A program made the position numbers and the translations under genes. Shown piece by piece: positions 44,920 to 52,711 of a stretch of 64,000 nt of DNA; position 1 is the stretch's first letter; the number at the start of each line of letters is the position of its first letter. Under the pieces are notes generated by a model, which searched no databases, had not been told where the DNA came from, and worked only from the letters and a program-made list of their open reading frames with translations. The stretch is from Pararhizobium capsulatum DSM 1112 (lineage in GTDB: Bacteria > Pseudomonadota > Alphaproteobacteria > Rhizobiales > Rhizobiaceae). The stretch is taken from assembly GCF_030814475.1 (NCBI RefSeq), contig NZ_JAUSVF010000002.1, positions 744,001-808,000 of the forward strand. Direction: 5' to 3'.

Positions 44920-46209
44920 CTAGCGACGCTTTTCGCGCCGCTGGAAATACCACATGCCGATAGCAAGGGCCTGATTGCCAAGGAACCGACCGACGGGCAA
45001 CCGCCAATGGCGGGCGCTTGCGAATATATCCAGCTGGCGCGGATCGCCGGTCAGCGCGGACGCCATGATTTCGCCTACGATATGGGAGGTGGCAACACCA
45101 TGGCCGGAATAGCCCTGGGCATAGAAGACATTGTCGGCGATGCGGCCGAGTTGGGGAATGCGATTGATGGTAATCCCATCCTGACCCTGCCAGGCAAAAT
45201 CGATGCCGATACCCTTGAGTTGCGGAAAGGTCTTTTCGATTGCGGGACGCAAGGCATCCTTGAGGTTCGCCGTCTCCCGGCCGGTGTAATTCGTGCCGCT
45301 GCCGAACAAAAGCCGGCGATCTGCGGTCAGCCGATAATAATCGAGCACGAAGCGGGTGTCGTAAACGGCCAGGTCCTGCGGGTTGATATCCTGAACCATC
45401 GCTTCAGAAAGCGGTTCCGTCGTCACGATGCCGAGGGTGGCGGGAAAGAGCAGCCCGCTGAGTTTGGCGCGCGCCAGCCTGTGAGATGCGTTGCCGGCCA
45501 GCAACACCCTTTCGGCATGAACGCTACCGCCGTCGGTGACCAGCTCGACACGCCGGCCATGCCTGATTTCATTGACCTTGGTACCAGTGAAGATGCGAGC
45601 GCCGAGACTGCGGGCTGCATCGGCTTCGCCAAGGCAGAGATTGAGCGAATGCACATGCATGTTGCGGCGGTTGATCAGGCCAGCGGCATAGATATCGGTG
45701 CCGATCACGTCGCGCACGGCCGTGCCATACACCATCTCGACGTCGTCGCCCGTGCCATGGGCGCGGGCGGCACGATAGGTCTGTTCGAGCTCGGCAACGT
45801 GAGAGGATTTGAAGGCGGCATGCATATGGCCGAACTTCAGGTCACAGCGAATGGCATATTTTTCGACGCGGCGGCGAATGATGTCGTGCCCTCGCCAACG
45901 CAGATTCCAGACAAAATCCTCTGCCCCGTCGCCCAACACACGGCGGAACTGACGGAGCATGGCCTGATCACCCGACAGCGAGCCGGTGATCTGCCCGCCA
46001 TTGCGGCTAGAGGCACCCCAGCCAATCAGATTGGCTTCCAGCAGCGCGACGGAAACACCCTTCTCTGCCAGTTCCAGAGCCGTCGCAACACCAGTGAACC
46101 CGCCACCGATGACAGCGACATCTACCTCCAGGCGGCCATTAAGCCGGCCAAAAGGCTCAGGCTGGTTGGCCGTTGCGGCATAATAGGACTGGCAATAGGG
46201 TTCGGCCAT
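44920..46209 (-). CDS. PuuB-like FAD-dependent amine oxidase
   Basis: 429 residues. FAD motif VAVIGGGFTGVATALELAEK near residues 31-50, the segment GWGASSRNGGQI with the usual Arg-Asn-Gly-Gly pattern, and a C-terminal GYSGHGVATSHIVG. This matches gamma-glutamylputrescine oxidase (PuuB) and relatives, which oxidise an amine to an aldehyde. It follows a PuuA-like glutamine-synthetase homologue by 37 bp, the arrangement of the gamma-glutamylated polyamine route. PuuC and PuuD are not in the window, so the pathway is incomplete here. Confidence 0.85.
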   Translation of the reverse strand: MAEPYCQSYYAATANQPEPFGRLNGRLEVDVAVIGGGFTGVATALELAEKGVSVALLEANLIGWGASSRNGGQITGSLSGDQAMLRQFRRVLGDGAEDFVWNLRWRGHDIIRRRVEKYAIRCDLKFGHMHAAFKSSHVAELEQTYRAARAHGTGDDVEMVYGTAVRDVIGTDIYAAGLINRRNMHVHSLNLCLGEADAARSLGARIFTGTKVNEIRHGRRVELVTDGGSVHAERVLLAGNASHRLARAKLSGLLFPATLGIVTTEPLSEAMVQDINPQDLAVYDTRFVLDYYRLTADRRLLFGSGTNYTGRETANLKDALRPAIEKTFPQLKGIGIDFAWQGQDGITINRIPQLGRIADNVFYAQGYSGHGVATSHIVGEIMASALTGDPRQLDIFASARHWRLPVGRFLGNQALAIGMWYFQRREKRR

Positions 46210-46246
46210 TGAAGCGCTTTCCTGATCGAATCTGGAACGTGAAAGG

Positions 46247-47611
46247 TCAGACGCTGACGCGATAGGTCGAAATCTCGAAATCCGTCACCCGCGCGGCAAA
46301 GACATCCTGCTCCTGCTGCTTACAGGCAGCAAAGCAGGACACGAATTCCGGATGCAGGATCCGGGCCGTGCTTTCGGCCGCTTCGAAGCGTTCCAGCGCT
46401 TGGCGCCAGTCCTTTGCCAGGGTCGGCAGGGCAAGCTCGTGTGAGTTTGTGCCGACGGGCGCTGGCGGCGTGAGCTTGCGCACGATGCCATCCAGTGCAC
46501 CACCCAGGATGGCCGAAAACACGAGGAAGGGATTGGCATCGGCACTAGCCACGCGATGTTCGATGCGCCGAGCGGCATGGGGGCCTGCGGGAATGCGAAG
46601 GGCCGCCGTGCGGTTTTCATACCCCCAGCCAACGGTGGTTGGCGCCAGTCCACCGGGGCAGAGCCGACGATAGGAATTGAGATGCGGAGCGAAGACCAGC
46701 GTCATGTCGGCCATGCTATCGAGCAGGCCGGCGACGGCAGCGAGCATGATGTCCGAACCCTTTTCCGTACCGTCGTCGAAGACGTTGCGCCCTTCACTGT
46801 CCAGCATGGAAAAATGCACGTGCAATCCGTTGCCGGCATAGCTCGGATAGGGTTTAGCCATGAAGCAGGCGAGATAGCCATGTCGGCGCGCAACATTCCG
46901 GATGATATGCTTGAAATAAAGCGTGTCTTCCGCCGCCTTCAGTGCATCCGGCTGGTGCATGAGATTGAATTCGAACTGGCGCGGCGCACCCTCGGCGATC
47001 GCCGCATCCACGGTGATGCCGCAAGCCGCCGCCATGACATAGACCTCATCGAGGAACGGCCCGACTTCCGCCAGTTCTTCCAGCGAATAGATGTTGTCGA
47101 TATGCCGCGGCGGGCTGCCCGGACTGCCATGGGCGGGTGAAGGCTGATCCTCATTCGGGTCGAGCAGAAAGAACTCGACCTCTGCCGCGACCACAGGCGT
47201 CAGGCCGACTTTACGATAGCGCTCAAGCACGTCGACCAGCAGATGACGTCCGTCAGCGAAATAGGGAGCGCCGCCTTCCTTCCTCATCCACATCGGCAGG
47301 ACAGGTCCGCCGAGCCCGAGGTCAAGAACACCCCTTCCCGTCGCCTCGCAGATACCGTCGAGATCGCCACGCTCAAGCGTCAGCTTCGTGCCCGCAACAT
47401 CCGTTCCCCAGATATCGACGCCGATCGAGGACAGCGGCATGCGGATGCCATCCTTCTGCAGCTTGTCGAGCTTGGAAGCCGCCACCCGTTTTCCGCGGAA
47501 AATACCGTTCATATCGGTGATCGCCGCGTAGGCGTAAGCAGCTGGAGATTGCTCGGACACGGAAGAAGAAGCCGGGTTTTCGTGAGACGACAGGCGGGAT
47601 GGTCCGTTCAT
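46247..47611 (-). CDS. Glutamine-synthetase family ligase, PuuA-like
   Basis: 454 residues from the ATG at 47611. GS type fold: N-terminal beta-grasp (AAITDMNGIFRGKRV), then catalytic motifs NGLHVHFSMLD and GGLAPTTVGWGYENRTAALR. It lacks the GSI adenylylation context and resembles gamma-glutamylputrescine synthetase (PuuA) or related gamma-glutamyl-amine ligases, which attach glutamate to an amine using ATP. Paired with the PuuB-like oxidase. Divergent from the Hyi-like gene across 337 bp containing an AT-rich palindrome. Confidence 0.85.
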   Translation of the reverse strand: MNGPSRLSSHENPASSSVSEQSPAAYAYAAITDMNGIFRGKRVAASKLDKLQKDGIRMPLSSIGVDIWGTDVAGTKLTLERGDLDGICEATGRGVLDLGLGGPVLPMWMRKEGGAPYFADGRHLLVDVLERYRKVGLTPVVAAEVEFFLLDPNEDQPSPAHGSPGSPPRHIDNIYSLEELAEVGPFLDEVYVMAAACGITVDAAIAEGAPRQFEFNLMHQPDALKAAEDTLYFKHIIRNVARRHGYLACFMAKPYPSYAGNGLHVHFSMLDSEGRNVFDDGTEKGSDIMLAAVAGLLDSMADMTLVFAPHLNSYRRLCPGGLAPTTVGWGYENRTAALRIPAGPHAARRIEHRVASADANPFLVFSAILGGALDGIVRKLTPPAPVGTNSHELALPTLAKDWRQALERFEAAESTARILHPEFVSCFAACKQQEQDVFAARVTDFEISTYRVSV

Positions 47612-47948
47612 TTGGCAGCGCTCCACGGGCTTGTGACGGCCCACGTTCGAACGCGTGATCGATGGGGCGAAGCGGTAGTGACGAACGCTTGCGGATCCCG
47701 GTGGACTTTGGCGCTATCTCATCATTCGCTGACCTTTGGTCAAGACGGCTGCGCAGTGACCGCCATTTCAACAGGGGACAATCACGCCTGCTGGCCGCCA
47801 GCGCCCGCGTATCGCGTCCTGAAAATGAAACAAAAATTCTATTTTTATAGTCAATGAAATATAATTTGCATAATATCACGTCTCTTAATAGGCTCGTCCA
47901 GCCTGCCCTCGATTGCAATAATATCCCTTGCTTCCAACGGAACCCGCC
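47612..47948. promoter_or_regulatory. Divergent promoter region, 337 bp
   Basis: No gene. The right half (47820-47890) is strongly AT-rich against the surroundings, with AAAAAT-TCT-ATTTTT at 47832-47846 and TATAATTTGCATAATAT further on, which would suit promoters in either direction. Confidence 0.5.
47832..47846. promoter_or_regulatory. AT-rich palindrome AAAAAT-TCT-ATTTTT
   Basis: Perfect 6-bp inverted repeat with a 3-bp spacer in the divergent region of the PuuA-like and Hyi-like genes. An operator of an unlinked regulator is possible; AT-rich symmetry may also be chance. Confidence 0.4.
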
Positions 47949-48743
47949 ATGAGCGCATCCTCCCCCTTCACGCTTGCCGCCTGCGCGGAAATGCTCTTCC
48001 GTTCCCTGCCCGTGCTCGACCGCGTCAAGCGCATCACCGAGCTCGGCTTCCAGGTCGAACTCTGGGATTGGACGAAGCATAATATTGACGCGCTCGCGAA
48101 ATCCGGAGCAACGTTCTCGTCCATGACCGGTTACATCGCGGGCACGCTTGCCGATGATGCAGGCGCAGATGAACTGCTCGCCACCGCGCGCCAGTCCATT
48201 CCCGTTGCGAAGAAGCTAAATTGCCTGCGGCTCAATCTCCATGGGACGGGGCTGGATGGGCAGGGTCTGCCAATCGTCAAGTCGGAGGGCGTGACAGGCG
48301 CCATGTGGCTCAAGGCACGCGACACGCTCAACCGCATCGCCGATCTTGGCGAGCAGGAGGGTGTGACCTTCGTGCTCGAAAATCTCAACGAGGCCGTCGA
48401 TCATCCGAAGACGCCGTTTGCCAAGGCCGACGATACGATCAGCCTCGTCGCCGCCGTGAACCGACCGTCGTTGAAGCTGAACCTCGACCTTTATCACGCG
48501 CAGATCGGCGAGGGGAATCTGATTGAACTTTGCCGACGGGCCCTGCCCCATATTGGCGAGATACAGGTCGCCGATGTGCCGGGGCGGATGGAGCCGGGTA
48601 CCGGTGAGATCAACTATCCGGCCATCGCCCGAGCGCTTGTCGATATGGGCTATCGCGGCACAATCGGCCTCGAAGCCTGGCCCTCCGGCGACGATGAACT
48701 GGCGTTGCACCGCTTCCGCGAGGCCTTCAGCGTCTCCGTGTGA
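47949..48743 (+). CDS. Hydroxypyruvate isomerase family TIM-barrel protein
   Basis: 264 residues from the ATG at 47949 (weak CGGAAC upstream). Family signature GEIQVADVPGRMEPGTGEIN near the C-terminus and FVLENLNEAVDHP carry the Glu and metal-binding residues of Hyi/OtnI-type isomerases; KLNLDLYHAQIGEGNL is also typical. It interconverts hydroxypyruvate and tartronate semialdehyde or, in OtnI-like members, a 2-oxo-tetronate. No glyoxylate carboligase or reductase neighbours are present, so the pathway is unclear. Confidence 0.85.
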   Translation: MSASSPFTLAACAEMLFRSLPVLDRVKRITELGFQVELWDWTKHNIDALAKSGATFSSMTGYIAGTLADDAGADELLATARQSIPVAKKLNCLRLNLHGTGLDGQGLPIVKSEGVTGAMWLKARDTLNRIADLGEQEGVTFVLENLNEAVDHPKTPFAKADDTISLVAAVNRPSLKLNLDLYHAQIGEGNLIELCRRALPHIGEIQVADVPGRMEPGTGEINYPAIARALVDMGYRGTIGLEAWPSGDDELALHRFREAFSVSV

Positions 48744-48907
48744 CACACAATTTTTCCATACCGCAGATCGAAGCATCGCGGCGGAAAAACCGCGAATTCG
48801 CTAAATTTTGAACGTCTTGGATAGCAAAATCGCGATGAGTCCCGGCCTATTCCTGCCATCTCGAATGTGCAGGTTCTCTGCTCATGGCATGGACTGGGCC
48901 TTTATTG

Positions 48908-49054
48908 ATGACGATTCGCTTGCGTGGACTGATTGTTGCCGTGCTCTTCTCCGCGGCCTGCTGGGCAGGGATCATAGGCGCGGCACAGAGCCTCCTGAAA
49001 GGTTCTCATCAGCTGGAAGCGAATTCGCAATTCGACGGCAGCGAAGACGTCTGA
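48908..49054 (+). CDS. Small predicted membrane or exported protein
   Basis: 48 residues: a basic N-terminus (MTIRLRGL), one hydrophobic segment (IVAVLFSAACWAGIIGAA) and a polar acidic tail ending GSEDV. An in-frame ATG at 48884 would give 56 residues. Ribosome sites are weak for both. Topology of a single-pass membrane peptide or a signal peptide-bearing small protein. No family recognised. It lies alone in the 396-bp gap between the Hyi-like gene and the 72-residue gene. Confidence 0.45.
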   Translation: MTIRLRGLIVAVLFSAACWAGIIGAAQSLLKGSHQLEANSQFDGSEDV

Positions 49055-49139
49055 ACTCCGATAATCTCCGCTCGAATGGATTGAGCGATTTCTCCCCGCA
49101 CGATAAGCCAGCACCTGCGCAGTGAAGCGGGAACGATCA

Positions 49140-49358
49140 ATGGCTGAGAACGACGAAAATATGATCGCCCTCATCAAGGCGATGGCGGACAGTCCAAAGC
49201 GCGACAATAGCGCCTACCACAAGGCCATGTCCGAAGCGCGCCGGGCCTTTGACGAAGCCGAACTGACCCTCGGTGGTCCGGTCAAGCTGAAAACCAGAAC
49301 GAAAATCAAGGCCAACGGCAACTACGTCGTTCAATGGACCTTCAAGCGCGCCACCTGA
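49140..49358 (+). CDS. Small conserved-looking hypothetical protein
   Basis: 72 residues, soluble, starting MAENDENMIALIKAMADSPK. An N-terminal helical half (to about 42) is followed by a basic beta-hairpin-like end (KLKTRTKIKANGNYVVQWTF). GGGAAC precedes the ATG; a GTG 18 bp earlier is less likely. Codon use matches neighbouring genes. No function recognised. It stands between two unrelated groups with 177 bp to the next gene. Confidence 0.6.
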   Translation: MAENDENMIALIKAMADSPKRDNSAYHKAMSEARRAFDEAELTLGGPVKLKTRTKIKANGNYVVQWTFKRAT

Positions 49359-49534
49359 CAGAAGTTGGCAGACCTCCAAAATCCAGCCGATCTCGCGAAA
49401 TCCTTCCATGAAACGCCATTGCGACATGCCTTTGTCGCATGATGTCGTGCGGATATGACGGTTTGCGGGCGCCCCAACTTTATATACGCTGCGTGCGCAT
49501 TCCCCGACTGGGAGCGGGCGGCGAGAGAGAGAGA

Positions 49535-50569
49535 ATGATGAGCCAGACATTGACGATTGAAGCGCTGCAGGAGCGCGTCGAAACAATTTTTCGCAAGAGC
49601 GGGCTGAATGCCATCCAGGCCGGAGCGCTGTCGCGCGTAATCGTGGCCGGCGAACGCGATGCCTGCAAATCCCACGGCATCTACCGCATCGAAGGTGCAT
49701 TGCGCACCGTGAAGGCTGGCAAGGTCAATCCCGACGCGGTACCGGAACTTGTTGATCAGAAAGCGTCGTCTATCATCAAGGTCGATGCTAAGGGCGGCTT
49801 TGCCAATCCTGCGTTCGAACTGGGCGTTGATGCGCTTGCAGAGCGGGCACGCTCGAACGGCCTTGCGGCGCTCGTCATCAATGACTGCACGCATTTTTCT
49901 GCGCTTTGGCCGGAAGTCGAGGCGGTAACGGATCGCGGTCTGGCCGCCCTCGTCATGTGCCCGAGCTATGCCACGGTCGCGCCGACGGGCGGTACCAAGC
50001 CGCTGCTCGGCACCAACCCATTCGCCTTCGGCTGGCCGCGTTCCGGCGGTTCTCCCTACGTCTTCGACTTCGCAACCTCGGTTGCCGCCCGCGGTGAGAT
50101 CGAGCTGCATCGCCGCGCAGGAAAGCAGTTGCCGGAAGGGTGGGCAATCGACGCGGATGGCCAACCGACGACGGAGCCTGAAGCGGCGCTTACCGGCGCT
50201 ATGCTGCCATTTGGCGGCCACAAGGGTTCAGCCATTTCCACCATGATTGAACTTCTGGCGGGCATCATGATCGGCGACCTGACTAGCCCGGAAGTGCTCG
50301 ATTACCTCGGCACGACGACGCTCGCGCCGCGCCACGGCGAACTTATTCTCGCCTTTTCTCCCGAGGCCTTCGCCGCCGGCCGGCCCGGCGATCCCTTTGC
50401 CCGTGCCGAGGCACTTTTTGAGGCAATCGCCGGACAGGGCGCCCGTCTGCCCTCCCAGCGCCGCTATGCCGCCCGCGCGATATCGAGGGAAGCCGGCATT
50501 ACGCTTACGGCCGACGAGATCAAGCAGCTCGATCGTCTTGAGGACCTGGGCCTCGGTTCTGTCGCTTGA
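49535..50569 (+). CDS. Ldh/MdhC-family NAD(P)H dehydrogenase, probable pyrroline/piperideine-2-carboxylate reductase
   Basis: 344 residues from ATGATG at 49535 (GAGAGAGA upstream). Malate/L-lactate dehydrogenase type-2 fold with the catalytic His region KSHGIYRIEGAL, NDCTHFSALWPE, the NADPH-binding GGTKPLLGTNPFAFGWPR and PFGGHKGSAISTMIELLAGI. Members with this organisation (DpkA, LhpI) reduce delta1-pyrroline-2-carboxylate or delta1-piperideine-2-carboxylate. The adjacent DapA-like gene resembles the hydroxyproline-pathway deaminase, which fits. Converges with that gene at a terminator. Confidence 0.8.
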   Translation: MMSQTLTIEALQERVETIFRKSGLNAIQAGALSRVIVAGERDACKSHGIYRIEGALRTVKAGKVNPDAVPELVDQKASSIIKVDAKGGFANPAFELGVDALAERARSNGLAALVINDCTHFSALWPEVEAVTDRGLAALVMCPSYATVAPTGGTKPLLGTNPFAFGWPRSGGSPYVFDFATSVAARGEIELHRRAGKQLPEGWAIDADGQPTTEPEAALTGAMLPFGGHKGSAISTMIELLAGIMIGDLTSPEVLDYLGTTTLAPRHGELILAFSPEAFAAGRPGDPFARAEALFEAIAGQGARLPSQRRYAARAISREAGITLTADEIKQLDRLEDLGLGSVA

Positions 50570-50599
50570 GTTCTCTGCGCACGCGACGCCGCAAACGAG

Positions 50600-50631
50600 A
50601 AAGGGCCCCGCGAAGGGCCCTTTTCTTTTTT
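50600..50631. terminator. Bidirectional terminator
   Basis: AAAGGGCCC (50600-50608) and GGGCCCTTT (50615-50623) with a CGCGAA loop, then TCTTTTTT on the plus strand. Lies between the convergent dehydrogenase and DapA-like genes. Confidence 0.9.
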
Positions 50632-50646
50632 CGATAGCGATCCGAC

Positions 50647-51609
50647 TCAGGCCTTGTATTTGGCAACCGCGCCTGGAAGGTTGCTCCAACCCGCGTACCA
50701 GCTGTTGAACAGTTTAAACTGGGTTTCGACATAGCCGCGCTGGCTGTCGGTCAGGGCATCGGTTTCGTAGAAGTGCAGCGTATATTCCGCGTCACCCTTC
50801 AGCACCATCATATGCTTGAAGTAGAGCACGAGATCCGGGCCTTCGTCGAACGAGGAGAGCACCGCAAGCGCCGCTTCCAGTTCCAGCGCCCGCAGGCGTG
50901 CATCGACGTCACCCTGGGCAGCCGCCTGCGACAGGTTGCAGAGATGGATGACTTCCTTTGGCAGCACGTTTCCGATGCCGGTGATGGCGCCGGTTGCGCC
51001 ACAATTGACGAAGCCGTGGAAGACGGCCGTATCGACGCCGATCATCAGCGACACGCCGTCATCGCGGCTGGTGATGTTTTCAGCCGCATAGCGCATGTCG
51101 GCTGGACCGCCGAACTCCTTGAAGCCGACGAGGTTGGAATGCTCGGATCGCAGAGCGAAGAACAGGTCGGCGCGCGTGGCAAAGCCATAATAAGGGCTGT
51201 TGTAGATGACGGCTGGCAGATTGGGAGCCGCCGAAAGGATCGCCTTGAAATGGTTCTTCTGGGCGCCGATCACGGACCCGCGCGACAGGACGCGTGGAAT
51301 GACCATCAGGCCCTGGGCGCCAACCTTCTGGGCGTGCGCCGCGTGTGCAACGGCCGAGGCCGTGTTGACAGCACCCGTACCGACGATCACCGGAATGCCG
51401 GCCTTCACGAGGCGTTCGACACCTTCCATGCGCTGTGCGTCGGTCAGCAACGGCCAGTCGCCCATGGAACCGCAATAGACGACGGCGGACATGCCGTCGG
51501 CGATCAGCTCCTTGCCCTTGCGAACAAGCGCATCGAAATCGGGGCTGCGGTCATCCTTGCAGGGGGTCATCAATGCCGGGATGACGCCGGAAAAAATCTT
51601 CACCTTCAT
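50647..51609 (-). CDS. DapA-family lyase, probable 1-pyrroline-4-hydroxy-2-carboxylate deaminase
   Basis: 320 residues from the ATG at 51609 (AAGGAGC upstream). DHDPS/NAL fold with Schiff-base Lys in LVGFKEFGG and the Tyr of YNSPYYGF. The dihydrodipicolinate GTTGE substrate motif is replaced by CGSMGDW, so it is not DapA. VVYCGSMGDWPLLTDAQRME and the IPRVLSRGS stretch are what I recall for HypD/LhpC-type deaminases of rhizobia and brucellae, which convert the hydroxyproline-derived imine to 2-oxoglutarate semialdehyde. Other hyp genes are absent here. A 28-bp palindrome lies upstream. Confidence 0.7.
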   Translation of the reverse strand: MKVKIFSGVIPALMTPCKDDRSPDFDALVRKGKELIADGMSAVVYCGSMGDWPLLTDAQRMEGVERLVKAGIPVIVGTGAVNTASAVAHAAHAQKVGAQGLMVIPRVLSRGSVIGAQKNHFKAILSAAPNLPAVIYNSPYYGFATRADLFFALRSEHSNLVGFKEFGGPADMRYAAENITSRDDGVSLMIGVDTAVFHGFVNCGATGAITGIGNVLPKEVIHLCNLSQAAAQGDVDARLRALELEAALAVLSSFDEGPDLVLYFKHMMVLKGDAEYTLHFYETDALTDSQRGYVETQFKLFNSWYAGWSNLPGAVAKYKA

Positions 51610-51695
51610 GTCTTGCTCCTTCAAGTCAATGGGTCGGTAAGGTCAGTTCAGGGCGCACCCGTCCTGAGCCTTTGATGACGAGATCATACATATTT

Positions 51696-51723
51696 GTATT
51701 TTATTTGTCGACAAGAAAAATAC
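51696..51723. promoter_or_regulatory. 28-bp operator-like palindrome, GntR type
   Basis: Core TTGTCGACAA (51705-51714) is perfectly symmetric and is flanked by GTATTTT (51696-51702) and AAAATAC (51717-51723), also symmetric; only the two pairs between core and arms mismatch. TTGT-N2-ACAA is a known pattern for FCD GntR operators. It is 87 bp upstream of the DapA-like gene and 7 bp from the stop of the GntR gene. Confidence 0.75.
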
Positions 51724-51729
51724 AAGAAT

Positions 51730-52434
51730 TCAAATCGTCATCTCCAACCTTTCATTGCGCGTGAAGAGGGCCTGTATCTGGCGCACGATCTGTTCGGCAT
51801 GCGCTTTGGCCAACCGGTCGGCGGCCTCTGTATCGCGCGCGGCAATGACGGCGATCATCTCCTCATGCTCATCGACAAACTGCTGCGGAAGCTGGTCCCC
51901 ATAGGACTGGTAATAGAGCCGCAGGATACGGCGTCCCTCGTCCAGCAAGCGGTTGAACAGCCCGATGAAATAAGGATTGCGCCCGGCTTCGGCGATGGCC
52001 GAATGCAGCGCCGCGTTGGTCGCGATCATCGCAAGCGCATCCCTTGCCCTGGCCGCTTCGGCAAACCGGTCTTGATGGGCGCGGATCACTTCCAGATCTT
52101 CAGGCCGATGATACTGCGCCGCAAGCCGCGTCGTAACGCGATACATGAGCACCAGGGCGTCGAAGAAGGTGTGCATGTTCAAGAAATCTATAGTCGATAC
52201 CATGGTGGAGCGATTGGGAAGCGTGTCGATCAGCCCTTCGCCAGCCAGCCGGACAAGTGCCTCGCGAATGGGCGTACGCGACATCTTGAAACGTTCGGCT
52301 AGCTGCACCTCGTCGATCGGGCTTCCCGGCGCCAGCACAAGATCGAGGATCTCGTCGCGCAGGAGATCGTAGACCATCTTGGCGCCGGAGCCGCGTTTGC
52401 GTTCGGGAGCGGAAACAATGTCAGTCTCGGTCAT
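51730..52434 (-). CDS. GntR-family regulator, FCD subfamily
   Basis: 234 residues from the ATG at 52434 (AAGGATT upstream). GntR HTH: VYDLLRDEILDLVLAPGSPI then FKMSRTPIREALVRLAGEGL, followed by a helical FCD domain with conserved His/Asp positions (HQDRFAEAARARD, HSAIAEAGRN, DEHEEMIAVI). Same strand as the DapA-like gene, which starts 120 bp after it; the strong palindrome between them is its likely binding site. Probably regulates that gene and possibly itself. Similar in type to the GntR at 23982-24671. Confidence 0.92.
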   Translation of the reverse strand: MTETDIVSAPERKRGSGAKMVYDLLRDEILDLVLAPGSPIDEVQLAERFKMSRTPIREALVRLAGEGLIDTLPNRSTMVSTIDFLNMHTFFDALVLMYRVTTRLAAQYHRPEDLEVIRAHQDRFAEAARARDALAMIATNAALHSAIAEAGRNPYFIGLFNRLLDEGRRILRLYYQSYGDQLPQQFVDEHEEMIAVIAARDTEAADRLAKAHAEQIVRQIQALFTRNERLEMTI

Positions 52435-52711
52435 CCGGTAATCCTTCTCAGGCCGCGTGCGCGGCTTCCGGCCGGCCAAGGTTCAATTTGACCCGCTGCA
52501 CATGCCTAACCCTGCATTGCCATCTGAAGCAAGCGCCGCAGCGACTGGCACACACGGAGGCTACAACTGGCGGTCGATCCAAAACGGCGTTAAACTGAAC
52601 AACACGGGTTTTGCAAGGCGCGTCTTTGTTTTGTTACGCGACCGCTTTATCTCCGCAGTTCGAGAGAAAATCCACACGTCCTCACAACATACCAGGACAT
52701 GGAGAGTAAGC

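Noticed and set aside
48808..49125. 105-residue plus-strand frame
   Set aside because: Arg-rich, no ribosome site; it overlaps the better 48-codon frame that has a membrane-segment pattern.
50647..51609. Dihydrodipicolinate synthase dapA
   Set aside because: The GTTGE motif is replaced by CGSMGDW and the context is a regulated catabolic pair, so lysine biosynthesis is unlikely.
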